This document shows positions 43,446 through 53,717 of a stretch of 64,000 nt of DNA, one piece after another (position 1 is the stretch's first letter; each line of letters opens with the position of its first letter). Source of the stretch: Caballeronia ptereochthonis (lineage in GTDB: Bacteria; Pseudomonadota; Gammaproteobacteria; Burkholderiales; Burkholderiaceae); contig NZ_FCOB02000006.1 of the NCBI RefSeq assembly GCF_001545075.1, forward strand, positions 62,001 through 126,000, in the 5' to 3' direction. The position numbers and the translations under genes are program-made. The notes below the pieces were generated by a model. That model saw only the letters and a list, made by a program, of their open reading frames with translations, was not told the DNA's origin and ran no database searches.

Positions 43446-45104
43446 TCAGGCGTCGTTCTCCAACGCGCTCGGCAGCACGTAATCGCGATATTGCTCGCGC
43501 AGCCGCACCTTCTGCAGCTTGCCGGTCGCCGTGTGCGGCAACTCGTCGGCGAACACGACATCGTCGGGAATCCACCACTTCGCGATCTTGCCCTCGAAAT
43601 GCGCGAGCAGTTCCTCGCGCGTCACCGTCGCGCCGGGCTTCAACACTGCGACGATCAACGGCCGCTCCGTCCACTTCGGATGCAGGCACGCGATGCACGC
43701 CGCTTCCGCCACCTGCGGATGCGACACCGCGATGTTCTCCAGATCGATCGAGCTGATCCATTCGCCGCCGGACTTGATCACGTCCTTGCTACGGTCGGTG
43801 ATCTGCATGAAGCCGTCCGGATCGATCGTGGCGACGTCGCCCGTCGGAAACCAGCCGTCGACGAGCGGCGAATCGTGCCGGCGGAAATAGCGGTCGATGA
43901 CCCACGGGCCGCGCACGTACAGATCGCCGAAGGACTTGCCGTCCCACGGCAGTTCGCGGCCGTCGTCGCCGACCACTTTCATGTCGACGCCGAAGAGCGC
44001 GTGGCCCTGCTTTTCGAGCGAGCGGCGCTGTTCTTCCGGCGGACGCTGCTTCTGTCTGAAGGAGAGGCGCGAGAGCGTGCCGAGCGGCGACATCTCCGTC
44101 ATGCCCCACGCGTGGATCACCTGCACGCCGTAGTCTTCCTCGAAGGTGCGCAGCATCGCGGGCGGGCACGCGGAGCCGCCGATGACCGTGCGCTTCAAGG
44201 TCGAGAAGCGCACGTTCTGCTGCTTCATGTAGGCGAGCAGGCCCATCCAGACGGTGGGCACGCCCGCCGAATACGTGACGCCCTCGGCTTCCATCAGTTC
44301 GTAGAGCGACTTGCCGTCGAGGTCCTTGCCCGGAAACACGAGCTTCGCGCCGACGAGCGGCGCCGCATGCGGAATGCCCCATGCGTTGACATGGAACATC
44401 GGCACGACGGGAAGGATCGCATCGCTCGATGACGCGCCCATCGCGTCGGGCAGCGCCGCGCCGTAAGCGTGCAGCACCGTCGAGCGATGCGAATAGAGCG
44501 CGCCCTTCGGATTGCCGGTCGTGCCCGACGTGTAGCAGAGAAACGAGGCCTGACGCTCGTCGAGCATCGGCCATTCATACGCGCCGTCGTGCTCGCCGAT
44601 GAGGCTCTCGTAGCTCATCACCCGCACGCTCATGCTCGACAGATGCTCCGCGATGCACGCGGCGTCGCCGAGCGCGACCCAGCCCTTCACGTTCGGGCAT
44701 TGCGGCGCGATGAGCTCGACGAGCGGCCCGAAGGTCATGTCGAAGAAGACGTATGAATCGTCGGCGTGATCGATGATGAACGCGATCTGATCGGGAAAGA
44801 GGCGCGGGTTGATCGTGTGGCACACGGCGCCCATGCCGGACACGCCGTAGTAGCACTCGAGATGCCGGTAGCCGTTCCACGCCAGCGTGCCGATTCGCTC
44901 GCCCTCTTCGACGCCGAGCGCGATGAGCGCCTGCGCGAGCTGCTTCGCGCGCTTCTGGCAATCGCGGTAGGTGTAGCGGTGGATGTCGCCCTCGATGCGG
45001 CGCGACACGATCTCGGTGTCGCCGAAATGGCGCGCGGCATGGGACAGCAGCGACGACGCGAGCAACGGTACTTCCATCATCTGGCCGTAGAGCGGCGACG
45101 TCAT
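43446..45104 (-). CDS. Acyl-CoA synthetase (AMP-forming, medium/long chain)
   Basis: A 552-residue adenylate-forming ligase. The ATP loop [11 protein letters not shown] is at residues 191-201, [13 protein letters not shown] near 330 is the A5 motif, [16 protein letters not shown] near 420 carries the ribose-binding aspartate, and the late K of TGKLQKV near 530 is the A10 lysine. It most resembles AlkK-type medium-chain fatty-acid ligases. It supplies acyl-CoA to the beta-oxidation enzymes encoded nearby, but is separated from them by the orphan toxin-like gene. It diverges from selO. Confidence 0.93.
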   Translation of the reverse strand: MTSPLYGQMMEVPLLASSLLSHAARHFGDTEIVSRRIEGDIHRYTYRDCQKRAKQLAQALIALGVEEGERIGTLAWNGYRHLECYYGVSGMGAVCHTINPRLFPDQIAFIIDHADDSYVFFDMTFGPLVELIAPQCPNVKGWVALGDAACIAEHLSSMSVRVMSYESLIGEHDGAYEWPMLDERQASFLCYTSGTTGNPKGALYSHRSTVLHAYGAALPDAMGASSSDAILPVVPMFHVNAWGIPHAAPLVGAKLVFPGKDLDGKSLYELMEAEGVTYSAGVPTVWMGLLAYMKQQNVRFSTLKRTVIGGSACPPAMLRTFEEDYGVQVIHAWGMTEMSPLGTLSRLSFRQKQRPPEEQRRSLEKQGHALFGVDMKVVGDDGRELPWDGKSFGDLYVRGPWVIDRYFRRHDSPLVDGWFPTGDVATIDPDGFMQITDRSKDVIKSGGEWISSIDLENIAVSHPQVAEAACIACLHPKWTERPLIVAVLKPGATVTREELLAHFEGKIAKWWIPDDVVFADELPHTATGKLQKVRLREQYRDYVLPSALENDA

Positions 45105-45211
45105 GGGCGAGGTCCTCGAAGGAGTCGATTGCTTGCGGATGGCGCGAAGCCCGGCTCCTGCAGGGCCGCGGGCGCGGAATTACAATATCGTTTAACTCAG
45201 AGGCGCTCAAT
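45105..45211. promoter_or_regulatory. Divergent region between acyl-CoA synthetase and selO
   Basis: The 107 bases must carry promoters for both genes. TACAAT at 45181-45186 is a candidate -10 element for selO, about 25 bases before ATG 45212; no -35 of good quality is placed at 17 bases. Confidence 0.4.
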
Positions 45212-46804
<1,593 letters not shown>

Positions 46805-46840
46805 CGGCGCCCCCATCTACATGGCCTCTCTCGAGGCTCG

Positions 46841-46870
46841 ACAAAGGACCATAAAGGACCATAAAGGACC
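46841..46870 (+). repeat. Triplicated 10-base ribosome-binding tract upstream of msrB
   Basis: Three tandem copies of a 10-base unit (ATAAAGGACC, the first with C for T) end four bases before the msrB ATG at 46874. Each contains the Shine-Dalgarno core AAAGGA; only the last (46863-46868) is correctly spaced. Confidence 0.9.
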
Positions 46871-46873
46871 GAC

Positions 46874-47296
46874 ATGAACAGAGACGACACCCCCGACACC
46901 GCCGCCCGTCCGCTGCAAAAGGACGACGCGACCTATCGCCGCGAACTGAACGACATGCAGTACCAGGTCACGCGTCACGCGGCGACCGAGCGGCCGTTCA
47001 CCGGCGAGTACTGGGACCACTTCGAGCGCGGCGTCTATGACTGCGTGTGCTGCGGCACGCCGCTTTTCGAATCGGACACGAAATTCGACGCCGGCTGCGG
47101 CTGGCCGAGCTATTTCAAGCCGATCAACGGCGAAGTGATCCAGGAAAAGACCGACCGCTCGCACGGCATGCTGCGCATCGAGGTGCAGTGCAAGAACTGC
47201 GGCGCGCACCTCGGCCACGTCTTCGAGGACGGCCCCGCGCCGACCGGATTGCGGTATTGCATCAACTCGGCTGCGCTACAATTCGAACCCAAGTAA
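46874..47296 (+). CDS. msrB: Peptide-methionine (R)-S-oxide reductase
   Basis: A 140-residue zinc-binding MsrB that repairs R-methionine sulfoxide. Zinc ligands are C57/C60 (CVCC) and C106/C109 (CKNC). The catalytic cysteine is C129 in RYCINSAAL, and C75 lies in the conserved [25 protein letters not shown] is the signature segment. It leads the cluster msrB-yciB-bolA-ppiC common in Burkholderiaceae and follows selO. Its ribosome-binding site is triplicated. Confidence 0.96.
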   Translation: MNRDDTPDTAARPLQKDDATYRRELNDMQYQVTRHAATERPFTGEYWDHFERGVYDCVCCGTPLFESDTKFDAGCGWPSYFKPINGEVIQEKTDRSHGMLRIEVQCKNCGAHLGHVFEDGPAPTGLRYCINSAALQFEPK

Positions 47297-47426
47297 GCGC
47301 GAGCCCGGCACGGGGCGCCCGGTAGCGCCCTGCATCCAGTCCGTATCGACGCCCGCTCCTTCCGGGCGGGCGCTCGTTGCTCGCGCGCCCCGCATCCCAT
47401 CCGATGCCCATCACGTCCGGACGCCA

Positions 47427-47963
47427 ATGAAATTTCTGTTCGATCTGTTTCCGATCATTCTCTTTTTCGTCGCATTCAAGCTCTGGGGCATCTACACGGC
47501 GACGGCTGTCGCGATCGCGGCGACGCTCGTGCAGATCGCCTGGGTGGCGTTCCGGCACCGCAAGGTCGACCCGATGCTGTGGGTGAGCCTGGGCGTGGTC
47601 GTGGTGTTCGGCGGCGCGACGCTCGTGCTGCACAACGACACCTTCATCAAGTGGAAGCCGACCGCGCTCTACTGGCTGTTCGCGCTCGCGCTGATCGTCG
47701 CGCAGACGGCGTTCAGAAAGAATCTGATCGAAGCGATGATGGGCAAGCAGATCGTATTGCCGCATCGCGTGTGGGGACAGTTGAACGTCGCGTGGGCGGT
47801 GTTCTTCGCGCTGCTCGGCATCGTGAACCTCTTCGTCGCGTACAACTTCACCACCGATCAATGGGTGAACTTCAAGCTCTTCGGCGCGACGGGGTGTCTG
47901 GTCGTGTTCATCGTCGCGCAGAGTTTCTGGCTCGCGAAGTACATGAAGGAGGACGGACAATGA
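47427..47963 (+). CDS. yciB: Septation protein A family membrane protein
   Basis: A 178-residue inner-membrane protein with about five helices. [20 protein letters not shown] and the later [17 protein letters not shown] are characteristic of YciB/IspZ, which is linked to septation and envelope integrity. Length fits the family (about 179). The bolA-like gene overlaps its stop as ATGA, so the two are translationally coupled. Confidence 0.94.
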   Translation: MKFLFDLFPIILFFVAFKLWGIYTATAVAIAATLVQIAWVAFRHRKVDPMLWVSLGVVVVFGGATLVLHNDTFIKWKPTALYWLFALALIVAQTAFRKNLIEAMMGKQIVLPHRVWGQLNVAWAVFFALLGIVNLFVAYNFTTDQWVNFKLFGATGCLVVFIVAQSFWLAKYMKEDGQ

Positions 47964-48274
47964 GCGCAGCCTTCGATTTCATGAGCGCGTCGGCGGCGGA
48001 CAAGATCGCGCATCTCGAAGCGCGCCTGAATGCGGCGCTCGCGGCGCAATCGGTGCACATCGACGACGACAGCGCCGCGCACGCGGGCCATGCGGGCGCG
48101 GCTTCGGGCAGCCATTACACCGTGACGATCGTGGCGGAATGCTTCGCGGGCAAGGCGCGCGTGGCGCGGCATCGACTGGTGTATGATGCGCTGGCCGAGG
48201 AAATGCGGCGCGGCGTGCATGCGCTCGCCATCCGGGCTTACACGCCGCAGGAGTTCGCAGAACAATTCGAATAG
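47960..48274 (+). CDS. BolA family protein
   Basis: A 104-residue BolA-type protein. The N-terminal helix ([13 protein letters not shown]), the segment [20 protein letters not shown] with conserved RHRLVYDAL, and the [13 protein letters not shown] end are typical. BolA proteins work with monothiol glutaredoxins in iron-sulfur trafficking and affect morphology. An alanine- and histidine-rich loop (residues 38-50) replaces the usual short turn. ATG 47960 has AAGGAGG eight bases upstream and overlaps the yciB stop. Confidence 0.9.
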   Translation: MSAAFDFMSASAADKIAHLEARLNAALAAQSVHIDDDSAAHAGHAGAASGSHYTVTIVAECFAGKARVARHRLVYDALAEEMRRGVHALAIRAYTPQEFAEQFE

Positions 48275-48362
48275 ACGCGCGCGGCCCCCGTCTTTTCCGA
48301 TCAGCCTTTGCCTTTTAAATATCGCCTTTGAAGGCGTCTGTTTGCTCAGTTAGGAACCTTCG

Positions 48363-49145
48363 ATGACTTTGAAAAAAACCCGCGTCTGGGTGTTGCTGGC
48401 TGCGTTCGCGGCGGCGCCCGCGTTCGCGCAGAACATTGCCGTCGTGAACGGCACGCCGATTCCCACGTCGCGCGCCGATGCGCTCGTGAAGCAGCTCGTC
48501 GCGCAGGGTCAGCAGGATTCGCCGCAACTTCAGCAGGCGGTGCGCGAGGAACTCATCAATCGCGAGATCCTGATGCAGGAAGCCGCGCGCGAAGGCATCG
48601 CGTCGCGTCCCGATGTGAAGGCGCAACTGGCCGTCGCGCAGCAGACCGTCGTGCTGCGCGCGCTCATCGAAGACTTCGTGAAGAAGAACACGCCGACCGA
48701 CGCCGAAATCAAGGCGCGCTACGACCAGCTGGTCAAGCAGAACGGCGGCGGCACGGAACTGCATCTGCATCACATCCTCGTGGACAACGAAGCGCAGGCG
48801 AAGGAGCTGATCGCCAAGATCAAGGGCGGCGCGAGCTTCGAGGACCTCGCCAAGCAATATTCGAAGGACCCGGGATCGGGCAAGAATGGCGGCGATCTGG
48901 ACTGGTCGTCGCCCTCGGCTTATGTGCCGGAATTCGGCGCGGCCGCCGAGAAGCTGAAGAAGGGCGAAGTGACGCCCGAGCCGGTGAAGACGCAGTTCGG
49001 CTGGCATGTCATCCGCATGGACGATTCCCGCGAGATCGCCCCGCCGCCGCTCGATCAGGTGAAGACGCAGATCGCGCAGCAGATTCAGCAGGAGAAGCTG
49101 CAGGGGTTCGAAGAGGGTTTGCGAAGCAAGGCGGTGGTGAAGTAA
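48363..49145 (+). CDS. Parvulin-type peptidyl-prolyl isomerase (PpiC/SurA-like)
   Basis: A 260-residue periplasmic folding factor. The signal peptide ends near AFAQ (about residue 22). An N-terminal helical region (25-130) precedes one parvulin domain (about 135-235) with LHLHHILVDNEAQAKELI, FEDLAKQYSKDPGSGKNGGD and FGWHVIRMDDSR. It contains one rotamase domain rather than the two of SurA and resembles PrsA-like family members of beta-proteobacteria. A terminator follows. Confidence 0.93.
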   Translation: MTLKKTRVWVLLAAFAAAPAFAQNIAVVNGTPIPTSRADALVKQLVAQGQQDSPQLQQAVREELINREILMQEAAREGIASRPDVKAQLAVAQQTVVLRALIEDFVKKNTPTDAEIKARYDQLVKQNGGGTELHLHHILVDNEAQAKELIAKIKGGASFEDLAKQYSKDPGSGKNGGDLDWSSPSAYVPEFGAAAEKLKKGEVTPEPVKTQFGWHVIRMDDSREIAPPPLDQVKTQIAQQIQQEKLQGFEEGLRSKAVVK

Positions 49146-49182
49146 GCCAGCGCGTCCGCTAACCGCTCTTCGTAGTATCAAG

Positions 49183-49212
49183 CGCCCCTGACTTCGCGGT
49201 CAGGGGCGTTTT
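49183..49212 (+). terminator. Intrinsic terminator after ppiC-like gene
   Basis: A 10-bp stem (49183-49192 with 49199-49208) with a 6-base loop is followed by four T residues. It isolates the parvulin gene from the TcmP islet downstream. Confidence 0.88.
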
Positions 49213-49330
49213 CATTTGACACCCCTCTGCCGTTCGGCTAACCGGGGCCGCTTTCAGACGAATCGAATTCCGTCGGCGGTGCACTATCCTCAAGATCGTT
49301 CAATCAAGACTGAAACGGGATACGAACGAC

Positions 49331-50158
49331 ATGAGTGGTGACAAGTTTATGGCCGACCCATCCGATGGAATGGACGCGATGATTGTGGGTGGTTGGTCTC
49401 AGCAGAAACATGAAAGACTCACCGACTATATCGTCGCGTCCCGTCTCTCGCGCGCGAAGTGGGGACACGCGTGCTACATCGACGTTTTTTGCGGTCCGGG
49501 GCGTGTCGTCGAGCGCGGAACGAACACGTTTCGGGACGGCGGTGCAATCGCTGCATGGAGAGCGTCTTGCATGGGAAACGGACGACCGTTCACTGCCATG
49601 TACATCGGCGATCTGCATCAACAGTCCGTCAGGATCTGTGAGCTTCGTCTCGAAAGACTTGGCGCTTCCGTTCAGTCATTTTTCGGTCCTGCCAAGGAAA
49701 CGGTTCACGAGATCGTGTCGGAATTGCCACGCGGGCTAGACCTGGCATTTCTTGATCCGTTCAATGCGGCGCATCTCGATTTTGAAATTATTCGAGTGCT
49801 GTCTGAACGGCGTTTCATGGACATACTCGTTCATTTCAGCGTGATGGATATTCAGAGGAACATCGACTTGGAGGCGGCGACATCTGGGAGCCGACTTGAA
49901 CGAATCGCACCCGGATGGCGGGAGGCCGTTGACTTAAGACATCTGCCCAAAAGCGCTTTTGTGAATGCGTTTTTGGAGCACTGGAAATCGCTTGTTTTGA
50001 GCCACACACAAATGACTGCGGCCGAAATGATGCCTCTGATAAAAAACAGTAAAAATGGGCCTTTATATCGCCTCATATTGCTGAGACGCCATCCACTTGC
50101 TGAGAAGCTGTGGAATGACGTTGGAAAGGAGGACAAAAAGCAAAAGTCCTTGTTCTAG
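49331..50158 (+). CDS. tcmP: Three-Cys-motif partner protein TcmP
   Basis: A 275-residue protein of the TcmP family, known from its regular pairing with three-cysteine-motif proteins. The family opening GGWSQQKHERLTDYI is present, followed by CYIDVFCGPG (DVFCGPG at 51-57) and FLDPFNA (140-146). These resemble motif I (DxFxGxG) and motif IV (DPP/F-N) of Rossmann methyltransferases, so S-adenosylmethionine-dependent transfer is an inference, not known. Its composition is less GC-rich than neighbouring genes, suggesting transfer. The start could instead be ATG 49349 or 49370. The partner gene begins 52 bases downstream. Confidence 0.88.
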   Translation: MSGDKFMADPSDGMDAMIVGGWSQQKHERLTDYIVASRLSRAKWGHACYIDVFCGPGRVVERGTNTFRDGGAIAAWRASCMGNGRPFTAMYIGDLHQQSVRICELRLERLGASVQSFFGPAKETVHEIVSELPRGLDLAFLDPFNAAHLDFEIIRVLSERRFMDILVHFSVMDIQRNIDLEAATSGSRLERIAPGWREAVDLRHLPKSAFVNAFLEHWKSLVLSHTQMTAAEMMPLIKNSKNGPLYRLILLRRHPLAEKLWNDVGKEDKKQKSLF

Positions 50159-50210
50159 CAAAGTGAAACTCCTACACTCCGAGCCGGGAAAACTAAGGTA
50201 GAACGCTGCG

Positions 50211-50948
50211 ATGGCCACAAAGACCGGCATCGAATGGACCGAGATGACCTGGAATCCGGTAACCGGATGCGTGAAGATCAGCCAGGGTTGCAAGCATTGC
50301 TACGCCGAGCGAATGGCCAAGCGACTCAAAGCGATGGGATGCGTGCGCTATGAGTCCGAGTTCTCGCCCACGCTGCACGAGGATCTGATCGATCTGCCTC
50401 GCAAATGGAAGAAGCCGCGCACCGTTTTCGTCAACTCGATGAGCGACCTCTTTCAAGAGGCCGTTCCCCTCGACTTCATACAGCGGGTGTTCGAGACGAT
50501 GGCGGCGACGCCTCAGCACACGTATCAGGTACTGACCAAGCGATCTGAGCGCCTGCTTGAGCTCTCGCCACTCCTGCCGTGGACGCCGAATATATGGATG
50601 GGCGTGAGCGTGGAGGATGCCAGAGTGATGAGCCGCATCGGACACCTGGCCGCCACGGCAGCGCAGGTCAAGTTCCTGTCCTGTGAACCGCTGATTGGAC
50701 CGCTCGACGATCTTCCCTTGAACGGAATCGATTGGGTTATCGTGGGCGGTGAATCGGGGCGTGGTGCCCGGCCGATGGAAGAAGCCTGGGTGCATGCCAT
50801 CCGTCGTCAATGCCGTGGCCACCGCGTGGCGTTCTTTTTCAAGCAATGGGGTGGTGTGCGCAAGGACATGACGGGAAGACTTCTGAACGGTCGCACATAC
50901 GATGCAATGCCATGCCGCAAGGAAATCCCGCTTGCTCTTGCACCATAG
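50211..50948 (+). CDS. DUF5131 (phage Gp37/Gp68-like) three-cysteine-motif protein
   Basis: A 245-residue protein with the cysteine motif C20-x6-C27-x2-C30 in TGCVKISQGCKHCY, followed by a TIM-barrel-like series of strands (VFVNSMSDLFQ, YQVLTKRSERL, IWMGVSVEDA, VKFLSCEPLIGPL, DWVIVGGESGRGARPM). The layout recalls radical S-adenosylmethionine enzymes, but the cysteine spacing is x6-x2 rather than x3-x2, so cluster binding is inferred. Homologues occur in phages and mobile islands. It pairs with the upstream TcmP gene; such pairs are seen repeatedly but have no settled function. Confidence 0.9.
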   Translation: MATKTGIEWTEMTWNPVTGCVKISQGCKHCYAERMAKRLKAMGCVRYESEFSPTLHEDLIDLPRKWKKPRTVFVNSMSDLFQEAVPLDFIQRVFETMAATPQHTYQVLTKRSERLLELSPLLPWTPNIWMGVSVEDARVMSRIGHLAATAAQVKFLSCEPLIGPLDDLPLNGIDWVIVGGESGRGARPMEEAWVHAIRRQCRGHRVAFFFKQWGGVRKDMTGRLLNGRTYDAMPCRKEIPLALAP

Positions 50949-50972
50949 CGGTTAGCAATAACCAAGTCGCGA

Positions 50973-51000
50973 GACCGAGCCATCTGAGGGCGGCTCGGTC
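50973..51000 (+). terminator. Stem-loop closing the TcmP islet
   Basis: A 9-bp stem (50973-50981 with 50992-51000) and 10-base loop lie 25 bases beyond the DUF5131 stop. Only a weak T-rich tail follows, so termination may be partial. Confidence 0.5.
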
Positions 51001-51019
51001 GTCTCCTACCCTGCCCTCA

Positions 51020-53542
51020 TCACCCCCTGCTCGCCATCCCGAGCCCCGTCCGCACCACCGCTCCCGCGCGCGTCAGCTTCGGCAACTCGCGGTTCTGAAC
51101 CACGCTCATGAAGCCGGCCCAATCCTGTGCGAGCGCGGCCTTGTCGACCTTGTCGGTATCGCCGAGCTTGTAGCGCTCGCCTTCGCGATACGGCCGCTCC
51201 CACGGCGCCCGATGCCATGCGCGCTCCGCGAGCGCGAGCAGACGCGGATACACCATGTACTCGAACTGCTGATCGGTGCGCATCACTTCGGCCCAGGCTT
51301 GCCCCTGAATGCCCTCGATCCGGGGCGCGGAGCCCGCGCTCGTCACCTCGAACGGATTGCCGTCACGATCGGCCATGATCTCCGCGTTCTGCGGCAGATT
51401 GTCAGGCGCGAGCGAGAACGTCTTGAAGCCGTCCGTGCCATGCGACGCCCAGTAATAGCCGCGCTCACGCTGATCGAACGAATAGGGGAAGTCGAAGTAC
51501 AGATAGTCCGGCAGCGCGAGCACCATCTTGTAGCCCTGATTGCCGAGCGTACGCGCGCTGTCCGATGCGCCCCAGAACATCGTGTCCCATAGCGTCACCA
51601 TCATGTTCGCGGTCGCGAAATCCTGCGGGCCGTTCGCGTGCTTGATGCCGTCCTGCCACGCAGCCATCGTGCCGATGCCGTTCGCGCGCACGATCTGACT
51701 CACCTGGCGCGCGAACATCGACGGCAATTCGTCGACGGATGCCGCCTTGCCCGCGCTCAGCAGCGCCGTGCATTGCGGCGAGCGCGCCCACGGCTTGTCC
51801 TGCGCCGCGAGGTTCACGCGACCCTTGCCGGGGTCCGTGCCGTCGAGCGGCTGGAAGCCCGCGCCGAGGAGGATATTCTTCGCCTCGTCGCCGCCGAAGT
51901 GCCAGACGGAGAGCGGCGCGCCAGCCTCGCGATGCATCGCCGCGACTTCGCCGATCACCCTGGACGCAAACCGCTGCGCGCCATCCGAGCAGGGATTCAG
52001 GAAGCTGCGGCGATCGTAGAACTGCACTGTCGTTGTATTCGATGTATCGGCCGGATCGAGCAGCCGATACGCGCTTGCCGCCGCTTCGTCGCCCCGCGCG
52101 CGCAGGCGCCGGTAGCGCGCCTCCATCGACACCACCGCGGCGCGCGCGTGTCCCGGCATGTCGATCTCTGGAACGATCTCGACGAAGCGATCCGCCGCGT
52201 AACGCACCAGCGCGACATACTCTGCCCGGCTCAGATAGCCGCCGCCCGACCGGTTGTCCGGACCAGAGCCCAACTGCGGAAGCAGACAGCGCATTTCGGT
52301 GAGATCGTGGCAACGCTTCGCGCCGACCTCGGTAAGCTCGGGCAGGCCCGGAATCTCGATGCGCCAGCCTTCGTCGTCCGACAGATGAAGGTGCAGGCGA
52401 TTGAGCTTATACGCGCCCATCTGGTCGATCAGGCGTCGCAGCGTCGCGGGCTGGCGGAAGTTGCGCGCCACGTCGACCATCATGCCGCGATGCGCATAGC
52501 GCGGCGCATCCTCGATCGTCATCGCGGGCACGCTGCCGCCGCCCGCCGGCGTGAGCGACAGGAGCGTCTGAACGCCGTAGAAGAGTCCAGCGGCGTCGAA
52601 GGCGTCGATGTTCACGCTGCTGGACGCGATCGTCAGGCGATAGCCGCCGCTCCTCGCGATATCGGCGGGCAGCGCTCCGCCGACGATCCGGCCGTTCACG
52701 CGCGCAGCCGGACCATCGAGGCCGAGCGTCGCCGCCCGCGAACCGAGCGCCGCCGCCTGCGACGCACTCAGACCGGACAAGGCCAAATCGATGCCGCCGA
52801 TCTGCACCGTACCCTCGCCCGCCGTTTCGCGCAGCACGGCGGGCAATGCGCGCGCGGCGCTTTGTTGGGCCGAAGGGAGCGCGGCTTCCGCGCGGGCTCG
52901 CTGCACCTGCGCCGGCGTCGCGGCAAACGCCGCGACGTCGTCCGTGCTCGGCGGGATACGGTCGACATAGCGCGTTTCGTCGTCGGTATCGTTGTGTTTG
53001 AGGATCGCAGGCGTCTCGCTGCCGTCCGCCACGACGTATGCGCGCGGCAAGAGATCGCTGTAGCGCTGATACCAGTATTCGCCGACGAACGGCACTTCGA
53101 CGCGCTCACCCGCGCCCAGCGTGAAGGCGCCGGCGCCCGGCGTAAGTGCATAGAGATCGCCCGTGACGTGCTTCCACGCAAAGGCCGGATGCTCGATCAT
53201 CAGAATGCGCCGGATGCTATGCACGTAGAGCGTCCAGCCTCCGGCGGCGAGACTCCGGCCGCCGGTGTTTTCCAGGATCAGCTTGCCGCGCGCGCAACTG
53301 GCCCAGTCCGCGCCGAGGTCCGCGCAGTTCGTGCCGGACTTCGCGGCATCATTGGTGTCGATTTCGACACGCACCATCAGATTCTCGCCGAGCGCGGCCG
53401 CGCGCGCCGACGGCGACAGGCTGGCCGAGCCCGAGCCTGATTCCGAGCTGCCGCCGCATGCCGTCAACAGACACGACACAGCAACGATTGTCGCTGCCAA
53501 TAAACTTGGTATACCTAAATATCCTGATCGAAACTGCCTCAT
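51020..53542 (-). CDS. Beta-N-acetylhexosaminidase (GH20) lipoprotein
   Basis: An 840-residue outer-membrane or periplasmic lipoprotein. The signal peptide ends at the lipobox LTAC. A chitobiase-like N-terminal carbohydrate-binding domain (about residues 45-200) and a GH20b domain precede the catalytic barrel (about 350-760) with HLHLSDDEGWRIE near 400 and WHFGGDEAKN near 555, whose D-E pair is the catalytic acid. The chitobiase layout suggests chitin oligomer degradation. ATG 53542 has GGAGGA five bases upstream; a 14-codon-longer form lacks it. Confidence 0.93.
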   Translation of the reverse strand: MRQFRSGYLGIPSLLAATIVAVSCLLTACGGSSESGSGSASLSPSARAAALGENLMVRVEIDTNDAAKSGTNCADLGADWASCARGKLILENTGGRSLAAGGWTLYVHSIRRILMIEHPAFAWKHVTGDLYALTPGAGAFTLGAGERVEVPFVGEYWYQRYSDLLPRAYVVADGSETPAILKHNDTDDETRYVDRIPPSTDDVAAFAATPAQVQRARAEAALPSAQQSAARALPAVLRETAGEGTVQIGGIDLALSGLSASQAAALGSRAATLGLDGPAARVNGRIVGGALPADIARSGGYRLTIASSSVNIDAFDAAGLFYGVQTLLSLTPAGGGSVPAMTIEDAPRYAHRGMMVDVARNFRQPATLRRLIDQMGAYKLNRLHLHLSDDEGWRIEIPGLPELTEVGAKRCHDLTEMRCLLPQLGSGPDNRSGGGYLSRAEYVALVRYAADRFVEIVPEIDMPGHARAAVVSMEARYRRLRARGDEAAASAYRLLDPADTSNTTTVQFYDRRSFLNPCSDGAQRFASRVIGEVAAMHREAGAPLSVWHFGGDEAKNILLGAGFQPLDGTDPGKGRVNLAAQDKPWARSPQCTALLSAGKAASVDELPSMFARQVSQIVRANGIGTMAAWQDGIKHANGPQDFATANMMVTLWDTMFWGASDSARTLGNQGYKMVLALPDYLYFDFPYSFDQRERGYYWASHGTDGFKTFSLAPDNLPQNAEIMADRDGNPFEVTSAGSAPRIEGIQGQAWAEVMRTDQQFEYMVYPRLLALAERAWHRAPWERPYREGERYKLGDTDKVDKAALAQDWAGFMSVVQNRELPKLTRAGAVVRTGLGMASRG

Positions 53543-53661
53543 TGCTCCTCCATTTCGGCGTCCCATGATGACGCGCCGAAGCACTATACCTGCAACTTAC
53601 GGCCTGATTATTTTGAGATATTTGCCGAAAAGCAGCATTGAGGCGGCCGAAAAGCCAGCTT

Positions 53662-53703
53662 GAAAACACAACACCCCGAAGATTCGACTTCGGGGTGTTG
53701 TGT
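53662..53703 (-). terminator. Intrinsic terminator after purL
   Basis: A perfect 16-bp stem (53666-53681 with 53688-53703) with a 6-base loop lies 14 bases past the purL stop. On the minus strand a TTTTC run follows. It may also insulate the GH20 promoter. Confidence 0.92.
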
Positions 53704-53717
53704 GGAGCGTTGCGCGA

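Noticed and set aside
47350..47368. A short GC hairpin after msrB
   Set aside because: Only six base pairs with no T-run; common by chance in DNA of this composition, and yciB and bolA may be co-transcribed with msrB.
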